Notes: generated by a model from the sequence alone, not told the origin. 64,000 nucleotides of DNA from Roseiarcus sp963782255 (GCA_963782255.1 CAWAIS010000001.1:5518001-5582000); one strand, 5' to 3'; positions 49,865 through 60,026 are shown, counted from the stretch's first letter. Made by a program: numbers and translations.

Positions 49865-50113
49865 TCAGAAGCCGTAGAACTCGCGCCGCACCGCGTCCTC
49901 GTAAAGGCGCTTTCTGTAGTCGACTTCCTTGTGCAGCTTGTGCTCGCGCATATGCGCTGCTTCCCATTTGTCGAGCTCGTGGACCGAATGATCGGCGCCG
50001 GAGGCGAGCGCCTCTTCCTCGCGGATGGCGGCCACCCAGGCGTCCACCGCCGCCCTATAGGCTGCCTGCAACTGGTCGAGCTCCTGCTGCAGATCCGCTG
50101 GAATATCCGTCAT
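49865..50113 (-). CDS. Unknown 82-residue helical protein
   Basis: ATG 50113 has a strong GGGGGAG site. The protein is highly charged and helical: PADLQQELDQLQAAYRAAVD, then HELDKWEAAHMREHKLHKEV and DYRKRLYEDAVRREFYGF. The heptad-like spacing suggests a coiled coil. It has no membrane segment, signal or cysteine. I do not recognise a family. It lies between nadE and the PycTM-like pair on the same strand, 145 bases from the latter, so a link is possible but unsupported. Confidence 0.7.
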   Translation of the reverse strand: MTDIPADLQQELDQLQAAYRAAVDAWVAAIREEEALASGADHSVHELDKWEAAHMREHKLHKEVDYRKRLYEDAVRREFYGF

Positions 50114-50220
50114 GGGGCTCCCCCTCTTCCACTGTCGATTACCCTTGCATTATGAACAATAAACGACAGCATCAGGGGGGCGACCGCCAGCTCCAACCAT
50201 CCCGCCGAAGGCAATTCCGG

Positions 50221-51963
50221 TCACTCCTCGAACCGTTCGCTCGTTCCCGCAGGTTTTCGCGGCGCGATCGTCTCGTCCGGCTTCTGCGCCGGGAGGCCGG
50301 GATCGCGGAAGCGGTTGACGATCGGGTAGCGGCGGTCGCGGCCGAAATTCTTGGGGCCGACCTTGACGCCCGGCGCCGACTGGCGGCGCTTGTATTCGGC
50401 GAGATAGAGCAGCCGCTCGACCCGGCGCACCGTCTCGGGATCGTATCCGGCCGCGATGATGTCGGCGACACGCCTCTCCTTTTCGACGAGTTCATGCAGG
50501 ATGGCGTCGAGCGCCGGATAGGGCGGCAGCGAGTCTTCGTCCTTCTGGTTCTCGCGTAGTTCCGCGCTCGGCGGCTTCATGAGGATGTTCTCCGGGATCA
50601 CCTCGCCGTCGGGGCCGAGCGCTCCCTTCGGCTTCCAGCGGTTCCGTAAGCCTCCCAGCCGGAACACCTCCATCTTGTAGAGGTCCTTGATCGGATTGAA
50701 GCCGCCGTTCATGTCGCCGTAGAGCGTCGCGTAGCCGACCGACATCTCCGACTTGTTGCCGGTCGTGACCACCATGGCCCCGGTCTTGTTGGAGATCGCC
50801 ATCAGGATTAAGCCGCGCGCGCGGCTCTGGATGTTCTCCTCGGTGATGTCGCGCGGCTTGCCGGCGAACATCTTGGCCAGCGCATGCTCGACCCCCTCGA
50901 CCGGCTCGGCGATCGGCACGATCTCGTAGCGAATCCCGAGCGCCTTGGCGCAGGCCGCGGCGTCCGAGAGCAATTCGTTGGAGGTGAAGCGATACGGCAG
51001 CATGACCGCGTGCACGCGTGACGCCCCGAGCGCGTCGACCGCCATCGCCGCGCAGAGCGCCGAGTCGACGCCGCCCGAGAGCCCCAGGACGACGCCGGGA
51101 AAGCGGTTGTTGTCGACATAGTCGCGCAGGCCCAGCACACAGGCCGAATAGTCCGCTTCGTCCCCCTCCTCGACGACCTCGCGCGGACCCTCGATGCAAC
51201 GCCAGCCCTTCTCGCGCCGCTCCCAGACCGTGCGCGCGACCATCGGGCGGAAGCCCGGAAGCTGCGCGGCAAGGCTGCGGTCGGCGTTCAGCGCGAAGGA
51301 CGCGCCCTCGAACACGAGCTCGTCCTGCCCGCCGATCATGTTGAGATAGATGAGCGGGAGGCCGCTCTCGACCACGCGATTGACCGCGACGCTCTCACGG
51401 ATCGCGAGCTTGTCGCGCTCGTAGGGCGAGGCGTTGGGGACGAGCAGGATTTCGCCGCCGGTCTCGACGATGCATTCGACCGGATCCGGCCCCCAGATGT
51501 CCTCGCAGATCGGAACGCCAATGCGCACGCCGCGAAACACGATCGGCCCCGGCGAGGGCCCCGGCGCAAACACCCGCTTCTCGTCGAAAACCCCGTAGTT
51601 CGGCAGGTCGACCTTGAACCGCACCGCCTCGATCCGGCCTTGCGCGAGGAGCGCCATCGTGTTGTGCAGCTTGCCCGCCTCGACCCAAGGCAGGCCGACC
51701 AGCATCGCCGGCCCGCCGTCCGCCGTCTCGCGCGCGAACTCCTCCAATGCGCCGCGGCAGGCCTCCTGGAAGGCGGGCTTGAGCACAAGGTCCTCGGGCG
51801 GATAGCCGGCGAGGTAGAGTTCCGGCGTCATCACGAGGTCCGCCCCGAAAGCGGCGGCTTCGGCGCGCGCTTTTCTCAGCCGGCCGCGATTGCCGGCGAT
51901 ATCGCCGACGATCGAGGGGATTTGCGCGAGCGCGATGACGAGACGATTTGCGGGATCGGGCAT
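50221..51963 (-). CDS. nadE: Glutamine-dependent NAD+ synthetase
   Basis: 580 residues, the two-domain form. The N-terminal amidase is a nitrilase fold with the catalytic Glu in VMTPELYLAGYPPED, Lys in VRFKVDLPNYGVFDEKRVF and Cys in IGVPICEDIWGPDP. The C-terminal synthetase has the ATP loop VVLGLSGGVDSALCAAMAVD and TGNKSEMSVGYATLYGDMNG. It converts deamido-NAD to NAD with glutamine as nitrogen donor. It complements pncB, so both ends of nicotinate salvage are in this window. Confidence 0.96.
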   Translation of the reverse strand: MPDPANRLVIALAQIPSIVGDIAGNRGRLRKARAEAAAFGADLVMTPELYLAGYPPEDLVLKPAFQEACRGALEEFARETADGGPAMLVGLPWVEAGKLHNTMALLAQGRIEAVRFKVDLPNYGVFDEKRVFAPGPSPGPIVFRGVRIGVPICEDIWGPDPVECIVETGGEILLVPNASPYERDKLAIRESVAVNRVVESGLPLIYLNMIGGQDELVFEGASFALNADRSLAAQLPGFRPMVARTVWERREKGWRCIEGPREVVEEGDEADYSACVLGLRDYVDNNRFPGVVLGLSGGVDSALCAAMAVDALGASRVHAVMLPYRFTSNELLSDAAACAKALGIRYEIVPIAEPVEGVEHALAKMFAGKPRDITEENIQSRARGLILMAISNKTGAMVVTTGNKSEMSVGYATLYGDMNGGFNPIKDLYKMEVFRLGGLRNRWKPKGALGPDGEVIPENILMKPPSAELRENQKDEDSLPPYPALDAILHELVEKERRVADIIAAGYDPETVRRVERLLYLAEYKRRQSAPGVKVGPKNFGRDRRYPIVNRFRDPGLPAQKPDETIAPRKPAGTSERFEE

Positions 51964-52158
51964 GGCCGGAGACTTTTGCCCGACGGGAGGCGCGGGCGCA
52001 ATTGCACGCGCGCCGCGTCCGCCGATTTCAAAGGGCTCGCGCAGGCGTTCCGGGACCGTGGCCCTTTGCGTCCCCGCCCGAATTCACTATCTAGAGGCCG
52101 GGTTCGCCCGCAAAGCGCCCGTGGGGATCCCGCGACCAACAAGAGGAATTAAGGGAAT

Positions 52159-53277
<1,119 letters not shown>

Positions 53278-53283
53278 GCTCCC

Positions 53284-53571
53284 ATGTCCTGGCCGACCGA
53301 CATCACCGTCACCGACAAGGGACGCTTTCTCGAGGTCGTATTCGACGACGGCGAGACCGTCCGGCTGACGGCGGAGCGGCTCAGGGTCGAAAGCCCGAGC
53401 GCCGAAGTTCAGGGCCATTCGCCGGCGCAGAGGAAGATCGTGACCGGCAAGGAAAACGTCGCCATTGTCGGGGTCGAGCCGGTCGGCAATTACGCGATCA
53501 AGATCGCGTTCGACGACGGGCACGACACCGGGCTCTACTCCTGGGATTATCTGCGCGCCCTCGCGCAATGA
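53284..53571 (+). CDS. DUF971 (GBBH-like N-terminal) protein
   Basis: 95 residues. It covers the DUF971 fold: FLEVVFDDGETVRLTAERLR then VESPSAEVQGH, VAIVGVEPVGNYAIKIAFDD and GHDTGLYSWDYLRAL. The G-H-x-T-G-L-Y/F-S-W-D-Y-L block is diagnostic. In bacteria this domain often sits near Mrp/ApbC genes, as here, and has been linked to Fe-S cluster work; in eukaryotes it is the N-terminus of gamma-butyrobetaine hydroxylase. It is convergent with the TauE/SafE gene, 13 bases apart. Confidence 0.93.
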   Translation: MSWPTDITVTDKGRFLEVVFDDGETVRLTAERLRVESPSAEVQGHSPAQRKIVTGKENVAIVGVEPVGNYAIKIAFDDGHDTGLYSWDYLRALAQ

Positions 53572-53584
53572 GGGTCACGCGGCC

Positions 53585-54367
53585 TCACGTCATCAGGCTC
53601 CGCGCGCAGACGTAGACGCCGACGAGCACGACCGCGACGCCGAACAGGATTCGGAGCGCGTCTCGCTGGGTCGCGAGGCGCCGCCCGAGGCCGACGCCGG
53701 CAAGGCCGCCCATGAGGGCGCCGGCTATGAACAGCGCCGCGACCCGCCAGTCGATCAGACCGGAAACGGCGTAGCTTGCCGCCGTCGTCGCTCCGAAAGC
53801 GGCGACCGACACCAGGGACGTGCCGATCGCCGCGAATATCGGCATGCCGGTCGCCGCCATAAGGCCCGGCACGATGAGGAATCCGCCGCCGATGCCGAAG
53901 AACCCGGCCATCAGGCCGACGCCCAGTCCCATGACGGACAGCGACGGCAGCATTCGTCCCGCGTTCGCGGCGGTGAGCGCGACGTCGGCGTGTCCGGTCT
54001 TCTCCCGGCGTCTCAGCATGGTCGCTCCGACGACGATCATCAGAAGCCCGAACATCAAGAGAAGACGATGGCCGTCAACGAGCTTGGCGACGCTGGCGCC
54101 GCCAAACGCGCCCGCCACTCCGGCAATCGAGAGGACCGCCGCGCACGGCCACTTAACGTTGCCCGCGCGAGCATGAGACAAGAGATTGGCGATCGCGCTG
54201 ATGGAGACGGCGATCGCGCTCGTGCCGATCGCCACATGGGTCGAGGGAACGCCGACGCCGTAAACGAGCAGCGGAACCGCCAGGACCGAGCCGCCGCCGC
54301 CGATCAGGCCGAGAACGGCGCCGACGAGGGCTCCCGCCGCGATCGTCAAAAGGTCGGCGGGCGTCAT
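53585..54367 (-). CDS. TauE/SafE-family permease (sulfite/organosulfonate exporter type)
   Basis: 260 residues with about eight membrane helices in two repeats. Each repeat begins with the family's G-G-G motif: LVGAVLGLIGGGGSVLAVPL and LMAGFFGIGGGFLIVPGLMA. HVAIGTSAIAVSISAIANLL follows the first. Such proteins move small anions such as sulfite, sulfoacetate or related sulfur compounds across the inner membrane. The substrate cannot be read from sequence. An AT-rich palindrome (54479-54494) lies about 110 bases upstream, and an IS1595-type element begins 50 bases beyond that. Confidence 0.9.
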   Translation of the reverse strand: MTPADLLTIAAGALVGAVLGLIGGGGSVLAVPLLVYGVGVPSTHVAIGTSAIAVSISAIANLLSHARAGNVKWPCAAVLSIAGVAGAFGGASVAKLVDGHRLLLMFGLLMIVVGATMLRRREKTGHADVALTAANAGRMLPSLSVMGLGVGLMAGFFGIGGGFLIVPGLMAATGMPIFAAIGTSLVSVAAFGATTAASYAVSGLIDWRVAALFIAGALMGGLAGVGLGRRLATQRDALRILFGVAVVLVGVYVCARSLMT

Positions 54368-54478
54368 CGCACCCCGCTCCAGCGCAGGAGAGCCGTGCGG
54401 GCGAGGACCCGGTCGGAACCCGCCGGCCGCCTCATGAAGAGCAGATTATCCTCGTCGGGAAGCGGATCCGTATGCTGC

Positions 54479-54494
54479 ATACATTCGCATGTAT
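54479..54494. promoter_or_regulatory. AT-rich palindrome upstream of the TauE/SafE gene
   Basis: ATACAT-tcgc-ATGTAT, followed by the AT-rich ATATTTATG. Short AT-rich palindromes of this kind act as operators of ArsR-type sulfide/biofilm regulators (BigR-like) that often control TauE/SafE genes. No such regulator is adjacent; the IS copy may have separated it or cut it off. Confidence 0.4.
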
Positions 54495-54543
54495 ATATTT
54501 ATGCCGAGCGACTGTCGACCCCGGAGGCGGGCGCAATCGGATT

Positions 54544-55576
54544 CCTGATTACGCGGCAACGTCAGCCAGTTTTAGCAAGCGGTAAGGCATCGGGAGGGTC
54601 CTCAGCGCAACGAATGCGAGGCGGGGGGTCATGGTTTCGAGCTCGTATCGGCGATTGAATCGATATTCGAACTCCGCGAGATATCGAGGGACGTGTTTTT
54701 CTCCTACGGCTCGGTAGGTCCCGACGAGGGCGGCTTTGATATTGCCCAATGCGGTATTGACCCATTTGAAAGCAGGGGTGCGAACCGCTTGCTTGCCGCT
54801 TCCGGTCTTTATTGAGGTGTGCAGGCATCCGGCTTGGGTGACGGCGGCGAAGCACGCCAGGCCGTCGGAGACGATATTGGCGCCGGGCCTGAGCGCGGTG
54901 CTTGCGAGTTTTCGGATCGCAAAGCTGCTGAAGGCTTTGACAGGCCGAAGGATGATTTGATCTGGCTTGCCGTCGTCGGTTGTCGCGACCGCAGCGACGA
55001 ACGGCGTCTTGCCTGTTGCGCCGCGCCCGCGGCGGCCGGACCGGGCGCCGCCGATATAGGCGTCGTCCATCTGGACGTTGCCTTTCAAGCGTTTGCTCGC
55101 GTTACGCTCCAACATGACTTGAGCGAGCTTGTGCTTCATCATCCAAGCAGCCGTCTGGGTGACGCCAAGGCGTCGACCGAGTTCGATACTGGAAATGCCC
55201 TTCTTTGATTGCGTGACCAGGTAGATCGTCTTGAACCAGATGCGCAGCGGCAGCTTGCTCGAAGCGAAGATCGTTCCCGCTTTGACAGAGGTCTGCTTGC
55301 GACACGCGTTACACTGGAATAAACGCCGCGCGCCGCGCGTGACGACGCAGTGATCAGCGCCCTTGCACCCGGGACATTCGAACCCGTTCGGCCACCGCCA
55401 TTTGACCAGCGCCGCATGACATTGCTCTTCGGTTCCGTAAATCTCCGCGAAACGACCTCGCTGAGGCCTTTCTGAAACTGAACCTGATTGCGCGCCATCA
55501 GAGAACCCCTGCGAAAACAACATGTTCATGTTCCGTTCTACTGAACGTCTGAAGCTGACGCAAGCGCGTAATCAGG
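54544..55576 (-). mobile_element. IS1595-family insertion sequence, copy 2 (one-base deletion)
   Basis: 1033 bp, nearly identical to the copy at 21672-22705 and in the same orientation, with the same terminal inverted repeats. It is flanked by a perfect 8-bp direct repeat ATCGGATT (54536-54543 and 55577-55584). One base is missing near 55455 (GAGCC in copy 1, GACC here), which shifts the transposase frame after residue 14. Confidence 0.95.
54549..55529 (-). CDS. IS1595-type transposase with altered N-terminus
   Basis: From the usual ATG (55498) the protein is MARNQVQFQKGLSE and then a shifted frame that ends without the transposase. The main frame can be reached instead from ATG 55529, giving 326 residues that begin MNMLFSQGFSDGAQSGSVSE and join the normal sequence at RFAEIYGTEEQ. 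From there the zinc ribbon and catalytic residues are identical to copy 1. Whether this replacement start is used is unknown, so the copy may be inactive or only weakly active. Confidence 0.8.
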   Translation of the reverse strand: MNMLFSQGFSDGAQSGSVSERPQRGRFAEIYGTEEQCHAALVKWRWPNGFECPGCKGADHCVVTRGARRLFQCNACRKQTSVKAGTIFASSKLPLRIWFKTIYLVTQSKKGISSIELGRRLGVTQTAAWMMKHKLAQVMLERNASKRLKGNVQMDDAYIGGARSGRRGRGATGKTPFVAAVATTDDGKPDQIILRPVKAFSSFAIRKLASTALRPGANIVSDGLACFAAVTQAGCLHTSIKTGSGKQAVRTPAFKWVNTALGNIKAALVGTYRAVGEKHVPRYLAEFEYRFNRRYELETMTPRLAFVALRTLPMPYRLLKLADVAA

Positions 55577-55679
55577 ATCGGATTTGGCTTTCCTTGGATG
55601 AGCCCCTTTTGAGCCGGAAAATGCCGCCGGAGAGGGTCGGCGGCCAGGGGCGCCGTTTCAGCCGTCGACGCAGTTGGCG

Positions 55680-56798
55680 CTAGACGGGCGCCCATTCGGT
55701 GATCAATCTGCGCACCACCGGGATCCTCACGGTCACTCGGTGCGCGGCCCGAAGCGCTCGCTTTCTGTGCTTGAGGACGTTCAACTCGATAAGATGCCAG
55801 GAGGTCGCCGCGAACGCGGCCGTCACCGCCAAACTGATCGGCAGAAGAACATACCAGATGCGCAAGCCCGGCAGCGTATAAGCGACGGCCTGCTGCACGG
55901 GATATCCGTACAAGTACATTCCGTAGGAATAATCGGCGCCACGAATGACAAAATTGCGCCTTGGATTCAGAAGCCCCATGAACACCGTCATATACGCGAT
56001 CGGCAAAGGCGTCAGATACATGGTCTTTATCGAGTAATTCAGCGCGATCATGGCAAGGCAGGCGATCGCAAACAGCCACCGATTGTGAGGTATCCGCTCC
56101 TTCAGCTCAAAAAGCGCCACTCCGAACAGAAACGACATGACGAGCAGCAAGCCGTTCGGGTGAAGGTCGATTTGATCGATTCCTTCGAACGAGTCGCGGA
56201 CGAGTTGAATGCCGATTGCTGCGACGATCAGGCCGGCTATCATGAATTTCGGTCGGCGATGCAAGCCGACCAAGGCAATGAGCGAGATGAAAATATAGCA
56301 TTGCAACTCCATCGGAACTGTCCAGAGCTGCAGGTTGACGGCCGACCCTCCCGGATTATCCGCAAACACGCCCGGCAGATGGTAGTGAATGTCGCCGAGG
56401 ATGTTCAAAAAATACTTCCGGAACTCGACATCGAAGAAGTATTCGTGGAGAGATACGGTCGTCAGGAGTGGACCGATTATCAAAGCCGAAATCAACACCT
56501 CGACGCCCAGGGCGGGGAAGATTCGCAGCCCGCGCAGCGTCAGAAAGGACGGCAAATCGTTGCGGTTGAGGCTGCCGGCGACCAGGAAGCCGCTGAGGGC
56601 GAAGAAACTCGGCAGGATGAAGAAGGGCAGGGGCCGCCAAATCCCGGTCCACCACGGCGTTTCCGCCGAGCGCCCATAACAGATCATGATCGTGTGAAAG
56701 GCAATGACCGCCGTGGATAGAGACAGTCGAAGATAGTCGAAGCCCGAAGGTCTATTGTCGGCTGACGCGAGACGCGCGCCTATCGACACTGCGCTCAT
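55680..56798 (-). CDS. Membrane acyltransferase, OafA/YrhL family
   Basis: 372 residues from ATG 56798, which has GGAAGGG upstream. About ten membrane helices. The start FDYLRLSLSTAVIAFHTIMI has the conserved R and the His that is required in this family. LPFFILPSFFALSGFLVAGS and TVPMELQCYIFISLIALVGL match later conserved blocks. Such proteins add acetyl or other acyl groups to surface polysaccharides or lipids. No glycan gene cluster is visible here. The IS copy 2 ends about 100 bases after its stop. Confidence 0.92.
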   Translation of the reverse strand: MSAVSIGARLASADNRPSGFDYLRLSLSTAVIAFHTIMICYGRSAETPWWTGIWRPLPFFILPSFFALSGFLVAGSLNRNDLPSFLTLRGLRIFPALGVEVLISALIIGPLLTTVSLHEYFFDVEFRKYFLNILGDIHYHLPGVFADNPGGSAVNLQLWTVPMELQCYIFISLIALVGLHRRPKFMIAGLIVAAIGIQLVRDSFEGIDQIDLHPNGLLLVMSFLFGVALFELKERIPHNRWLFAIACLAMIALNYSIKTMYLTPLPIAYMTVFMGLLNPRRNFVIRGADYSYGMYLYGYPVQQAVAYTLPGLRIWYVLLPISLAVTAAFAATSWHLIELNVLKHRKRALRAAHRVTVRIPVVRRLITEWAPV

Positions 56799-57124
56799 AC
56801 GATTCCCTTCCAATCGTGAAACTGCCTCAACCGTTCGTTCGAGATTGGCTTAGCGGAGATGGGGAAACGCTGTCCGAAGGTAAAAACTGCGTTACCGCAC
56901 GATCGCACGGAACTGCGAACACTGTGCAGCGCCGCGAATACGATCGAGAGAACGCCCATAACCGCATCTAACCGCGGTCCCCCGACTCGCCGTTAGAGCG
57001 TTTCTTTTGTATCGCAAGGCGGCAGCAGCGTCAACAAGGGCTCTTTGTTATTAGCTGTCGCTGATCGTGAATAAGTTGCTCAAAGGTCCGCCTCGCCCGG
57101 GGCCTCGGGCCAGGCCCATCGCCG
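56799..57124. other. Intergenic stretch, no feature recognised
   Basis: 326 bases between the acyltransferase start and the sugar permease stop. It must hold the acyltransferase promoter in its left part. No open frame with a ribosome site, no repeat shared with the rest of the window and no T-rich terminator for the ABC operon could be found. Confidence 0.5.
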
Positions 57125-58150
57125 TCACCGACCCGTCAGCGACTGCCGCCGGATGCGCCGGTCGATCAGCGTCTGAAGCACGACCGAGATGACGATCACG
57201 AGCCCGAAGGCGAGCTGGGTGTAGAAGGCGTTGATGCCGGCCGAGACGATGCCCGCGTTGATCGCGCCGATGATGAACGAGGCGACGAAGGTTCCCACCA
57301 CCGATCCGGTGCCGCCGAACACCGACGTGCCGCCGAGGAACACCGAGGCGATCGTGTTGAGGAGCGACCCTTCGCCGGTGGTCGGCCAGAAATAGTAGCC
57401 GTAGATTGAGCTCAAAAGCCCGCAGAAGACGGCGGTGACCCCGACCAGCACGAAGGCCTTGATCTTCACCCGCGCGACGTTGACACCCATGAGCCGCGCG
57501 CTGATCCCATTGTCGCCGACGAGAAAGACGTGCGCGCCGAACCGGGTGCGGTTCAGCAGGAACCATTCGGCTATCAGAATCGCGACCATCCACAACGTTT
57601 GCACCGGAAAGCCCCACACCTCTCCGCGCAACAGGGCGTGCATCTGGGGATACTGGTCGGCGGTCAGCGGCACGCCGGTGCCGCCCATCAGCACGAGTTC
57701 GAGGCCGCGGAACAGGAACTGCGTGCCGATGGTTATGACGAGCGACGGGATGTTGAGCGCGGCGACCAGGAGGCCGTTGATGAGGCCGCAAGCCGCGCCG
57801 GTCGCGAGCGCTGAGACGAGGCCGACCCACCAGGGCGCGCCGCCGTAGGCGGTTACGAGGCAGAAAGCCGCCGTGCCGAGCGCCATGACGGAGGGGAACG
57901 ACAGATCGATCTCGCCGGTGATGACGACGAAGGTCAAGGACAGCGCGACGATGCCGAACTGCGGCGTCGTCTCGGCGAAGGCGCGATAGATGTCGATGTC
58001 GGTGAACACCCTCGGCGCCGCGATGACGAAGCCGAGCCACATCGCGAGGCCCACGCCGATGATGCCGAGCTGGCTGCCGTAGCGCAGCAGCAGGGAAGGC
58101 GGCGCGCCGCGGTTGCCGACCGGTCGGGCTTGCAGAGTCTCTCCCGTCAC
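57125..58150 (-). CDS. Sugar ABC transporter permease (RbsC/FrcC-like)
   Basis: 341 residues from GTG 58150, 6 bases after the ATPase stop. About nine membrane helices of the BPD_transp_2 type. Landmarks are VVITGEIDLSFPSVMALGTA (the G-E-I-D-L-S motif of sugar permeases), ALNIPSLVITIGTQFLFRGL and the cytoplasmic coupling block DNGISARLMGVNVARVKIKA. GSVVGTFVASFIIGAINAGI closes the core. It is the last gene of a binding protein-ATPase-permease operon divergent from araBA, so arabinose is the likely cargo. Confidence 0.92.
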   Translation of the reverse strand: MTGETLQARPVGNRGAPPSLLLRYGSQLGIIGVGLAMWLGFVIAAPRVFTDIDIYRAFAETTPQFGIVALSLTFVVITGEIDLSFPSVMALGTAAFCLVTAYGGAPWWVGLVSALATGAACGLINGLLVAALNIPSLVITIGTQFLFRGLELVLMGGTGVPLTADQYPQMHALLRGEVWGFPVQTLWMVAILIAEWFLLNRTRFGAHVFLVGDNGISARLMGVNVARVKIKAFVLVGVTAVFCGLLSSIYGYYFWPTTGEGSLLNTIASVFLGGTSVFGGTGSVVGTFVASFIIGAINAGIVSAGINAFYTQLAFGLVIVISVVLQTLIDRRIRRQSLTGR

Positions 58151-58156
58151 GAGCCG

Positions 58157-58957
58157 CTACTCCATCGTTCCGGTGCGGGCGACGTGGTAAAGCCGCTCGA
58201 TCAAGGCGTCCATCGTAATGTCAGCGCGGTTGTAGACGCCCGCGACCTTGCCGCGATCGAGGACATAGAGCCGGTCGACGACCGGATAGATGTTGAAGAT
58301 GTTGTGGTCGATGAAGATCGCCGACTTGCCCGCGGCCTTGATCGAGCGCACGAAGTCGAGGGTCTTCTTGGTTTCGCTGAGCGACAGTCCCATCGTCGGC
58401 TCGTCGAGGATCACGAGCTCCGCCTCGAAGTGAAGGGCGCGCGTGATCGCCACGCCCTGCTTCTCGCCGCCCGACATCGTCGCAACCACGTTGTTGGGAT
58501 GGACGGCGGCCGAGGTGAACCCCATGTGCTCGCCCATCAGCCTTGCGCATTCGGCGCGCATGCGCTCGACGTCGAGCAGGCCGAAGCGCGTGCGCAATTC
58601 GCGCCCCATGAACATGTTGCGCCAGATCGGCTGCTTCTCGCAGAGCGCTCGCTCCTGATAGACGGTCTCGATGCCGAGGCTGCGCGCCCGCGCCACCGAC
58701 CAGTCGTCGACACGCTTGCCATGAAAACGAATCTCGCCGCCGGAGTCGGGCTTGTAGAAGCCCATCACCACCTTGATGAGCGTCGACTTGCCCGCGCCGT
58801 TGTCGCCCAGGAGCCCGACGATCTCCCGCCGGTTGACCTGGAAATTGACGTCCGCCAAGGACCGCACTTCGCCGAAGGTCTTGGAGACGTTCTTAAGTTC
58901 GATCACCGGCGGTTCGCCGGCGCCGGACGTCGCTGGCTCCGCCAATTGCCTCTCCAC
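58157..58957 (-). CDS. Sugar ABC transporter ATP-binding protein, single-domain (FrcA-like)
   Basis: 266 residues from GTG 58957. One ATPase domain: Walker A VGLLGDNGAGKSTLIKVVMG, signature VATMSGGEKQGVAITRALHF, Walker B ELVILDEPTMGLSLSETKKT and the His switch in IFIDHNIFN. Typical arabinose and ribose ATPases (AraG, RbsA) carry two fused domains of ~500 residues. This one has a single domain, as FrcA of rhizobial fructose uptake, and would work as a homodimer. It overlaps neither neighbour but is tightly spaced. Confidence 0.93.
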   Translation of the reverse strand: MERQLAEPATSGAGEPPVIELKNVSKTFGEVRSLADVNFQVNRREIVGLLGDNGAGKSTLIKVVMGFYKPDSGGEIRFHGKRVDDWSVARARSLGIETVYQERALCEKQPIWRNMFMGRELRTRFGLLDVERMRAECARLMGEHMGFTSAAVHPNNVVATMSGGEKQGVAITRALHFEAELVILDEPTMGLSLSETKKTLDFVRSIKAAGKSAIFIDHNIFNIYPVVDRLYVLDRGKVAGVYNRADITMDALIERLYHVARTGTME

Positions 58958-59012
58958 TCTTTCATCTCTTGGAAAGACGGGGCGCCGTCGGAGCGGCGCC
59001 CCCGACCGGATC

Positions 59013-60026
59013 TTACCGGATTTCCTTCGCCGCCAGCGGCGCGACGGCGTCGACGTTCTTAGGATCGACGAACGCGCCCGCGGTGTTGATGTCCAGGCCC
59101 GAGAAGCCGTACTTCTTGGTCAGGCAGATGTTGAGGATCGGCAGGTAGCCCTGCAGATAGGGCTGCTGGTCGATCACCAGGTCCTGATAGCCCTCCTTGA
59201 TCGCCTTGGCCGTATTCGGCGACATGTCGAAACCGGCGAAGAACACCTGTCCCGGCTTCAGCGACGCGGCGCGGGCGTAGACGCCGACGTTCGCGGTCAG
59301 GGCCCCGTGGTCGGTGACGACGACCTTGATGCCCGGATTGGCTTTCATCACGCCGACGAAGGTGGCCGTTCCAGCGTTCGGATCGGCGTCCGTCGCCTTG
59401 TCGATCTCCTGATAGATCACCTTGGCCCCGGCCTTTTCGAGCGCTTCGATCACCCCGACCGTGCGCGAGCCGCGGTCGCCGCCCTGGCCCTTGAGGCCCC
59501 AGACGAAGGCTTCGTCACCGGACTTGATGCCGGCGCGCTTGGCCGCCTCGGCGCCGAGCGCATAGCCGGCGGCGTGGTTCGGCGCGCCGACATAGCCCAT
59601 GCCCTCAGGCCCGTATTTCTTCTGCGCCTCGGGCAGCGCCGTGTTCGCCGTGGTGAAGATGATGCCCTGCGCGAAGGCCTTGTCGATCTGCGGATCGGTG
59701 GCGGCGTCGCCCGGATGGCCCATGAAGGCGACGCCGTCGACCTTGGTCGCGATCGCCTGCTGGAGCTGGGTCAGCATCGTGTTGGGGTCCCAGTTCGAGA
59801 AGTAGTAGGTGACGGAGGGCCCGAGGTCGAGTTCGGCCTGGCGGTAGCCGTTGTAGACGTTGTTGGCAAACACCCCGCCCTGCGGCCCTCCCGGAAAAGC
59901 GGCGATCTTGACGCCCTGGCACCATTTCGGCGTGGGGTCGGTCGCATGCGCCGACTGCGCCGCGCCCGTAGCCAGCGCGAGCGCCGCGGCGGCGCGCAGA
60001 ACATGTTGCAACCGGTATTTCGACAT
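59013..60026 (-). CDS. Sugar ABC transporter periplasmic binding protein
   Basis: 337 residues with signal peptide (HVLRAAAALALATGAAQSAH, cleaved near AHA-TDPTP). It belongs to the RbsB-like type: IAAFPGGPQGGVFANNVYNG, VDGVAFMGHPGDAATDPQID, ITPSLIK-like hinge regions replaced by VVTDHGALTANVGVYARAAS, and the end DINTAGAFVDPKNVDAVAPL. It binds the sugar in the periplasm and passes it to the permease. ATG 60026 has a perfect GGGAGG site, suggesting high expression. It is the first gene of the operon. Confidence 0.93.
   Translation of the reverse strand: MSKYRLQHVLRAAAALALATGAAQSAHATDPTPKWCQGVKIAAFPGGPQGGVFANNVYNGYRQAELDLGPSVTYYFSNWDPNTMLTQLQQAIATKVDGVAFMGHPGDAATDPQIDKAFAQGIIFTTANTALPEAQKKYGPEGMGYVGAPNHAAGYALGAEAAKRAGIKSGDEAFVWGLKGQGGDRGSRTVGVIEALEKAGAKVIYQEIDKATDADPNAGTATFVGVMKANPGIKVVVTDHGALTANVGVYARAASLKPGQVFFAGFDMSPNTAKAIKEGYQDLVIDQQPYLQGYLPILNICLTKKYGFSGLDINTAGAFVDPKNVDAVAPLAAKEIR

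Noticed and set aside
48790..50113. A complete Pycsar antiphage system
   Set aside because: No nucleotide cyclase is adjacent; the neighbours are ecm and nadE. Only the effector-like architecture is present, so the claim is kept as a hypothesis.
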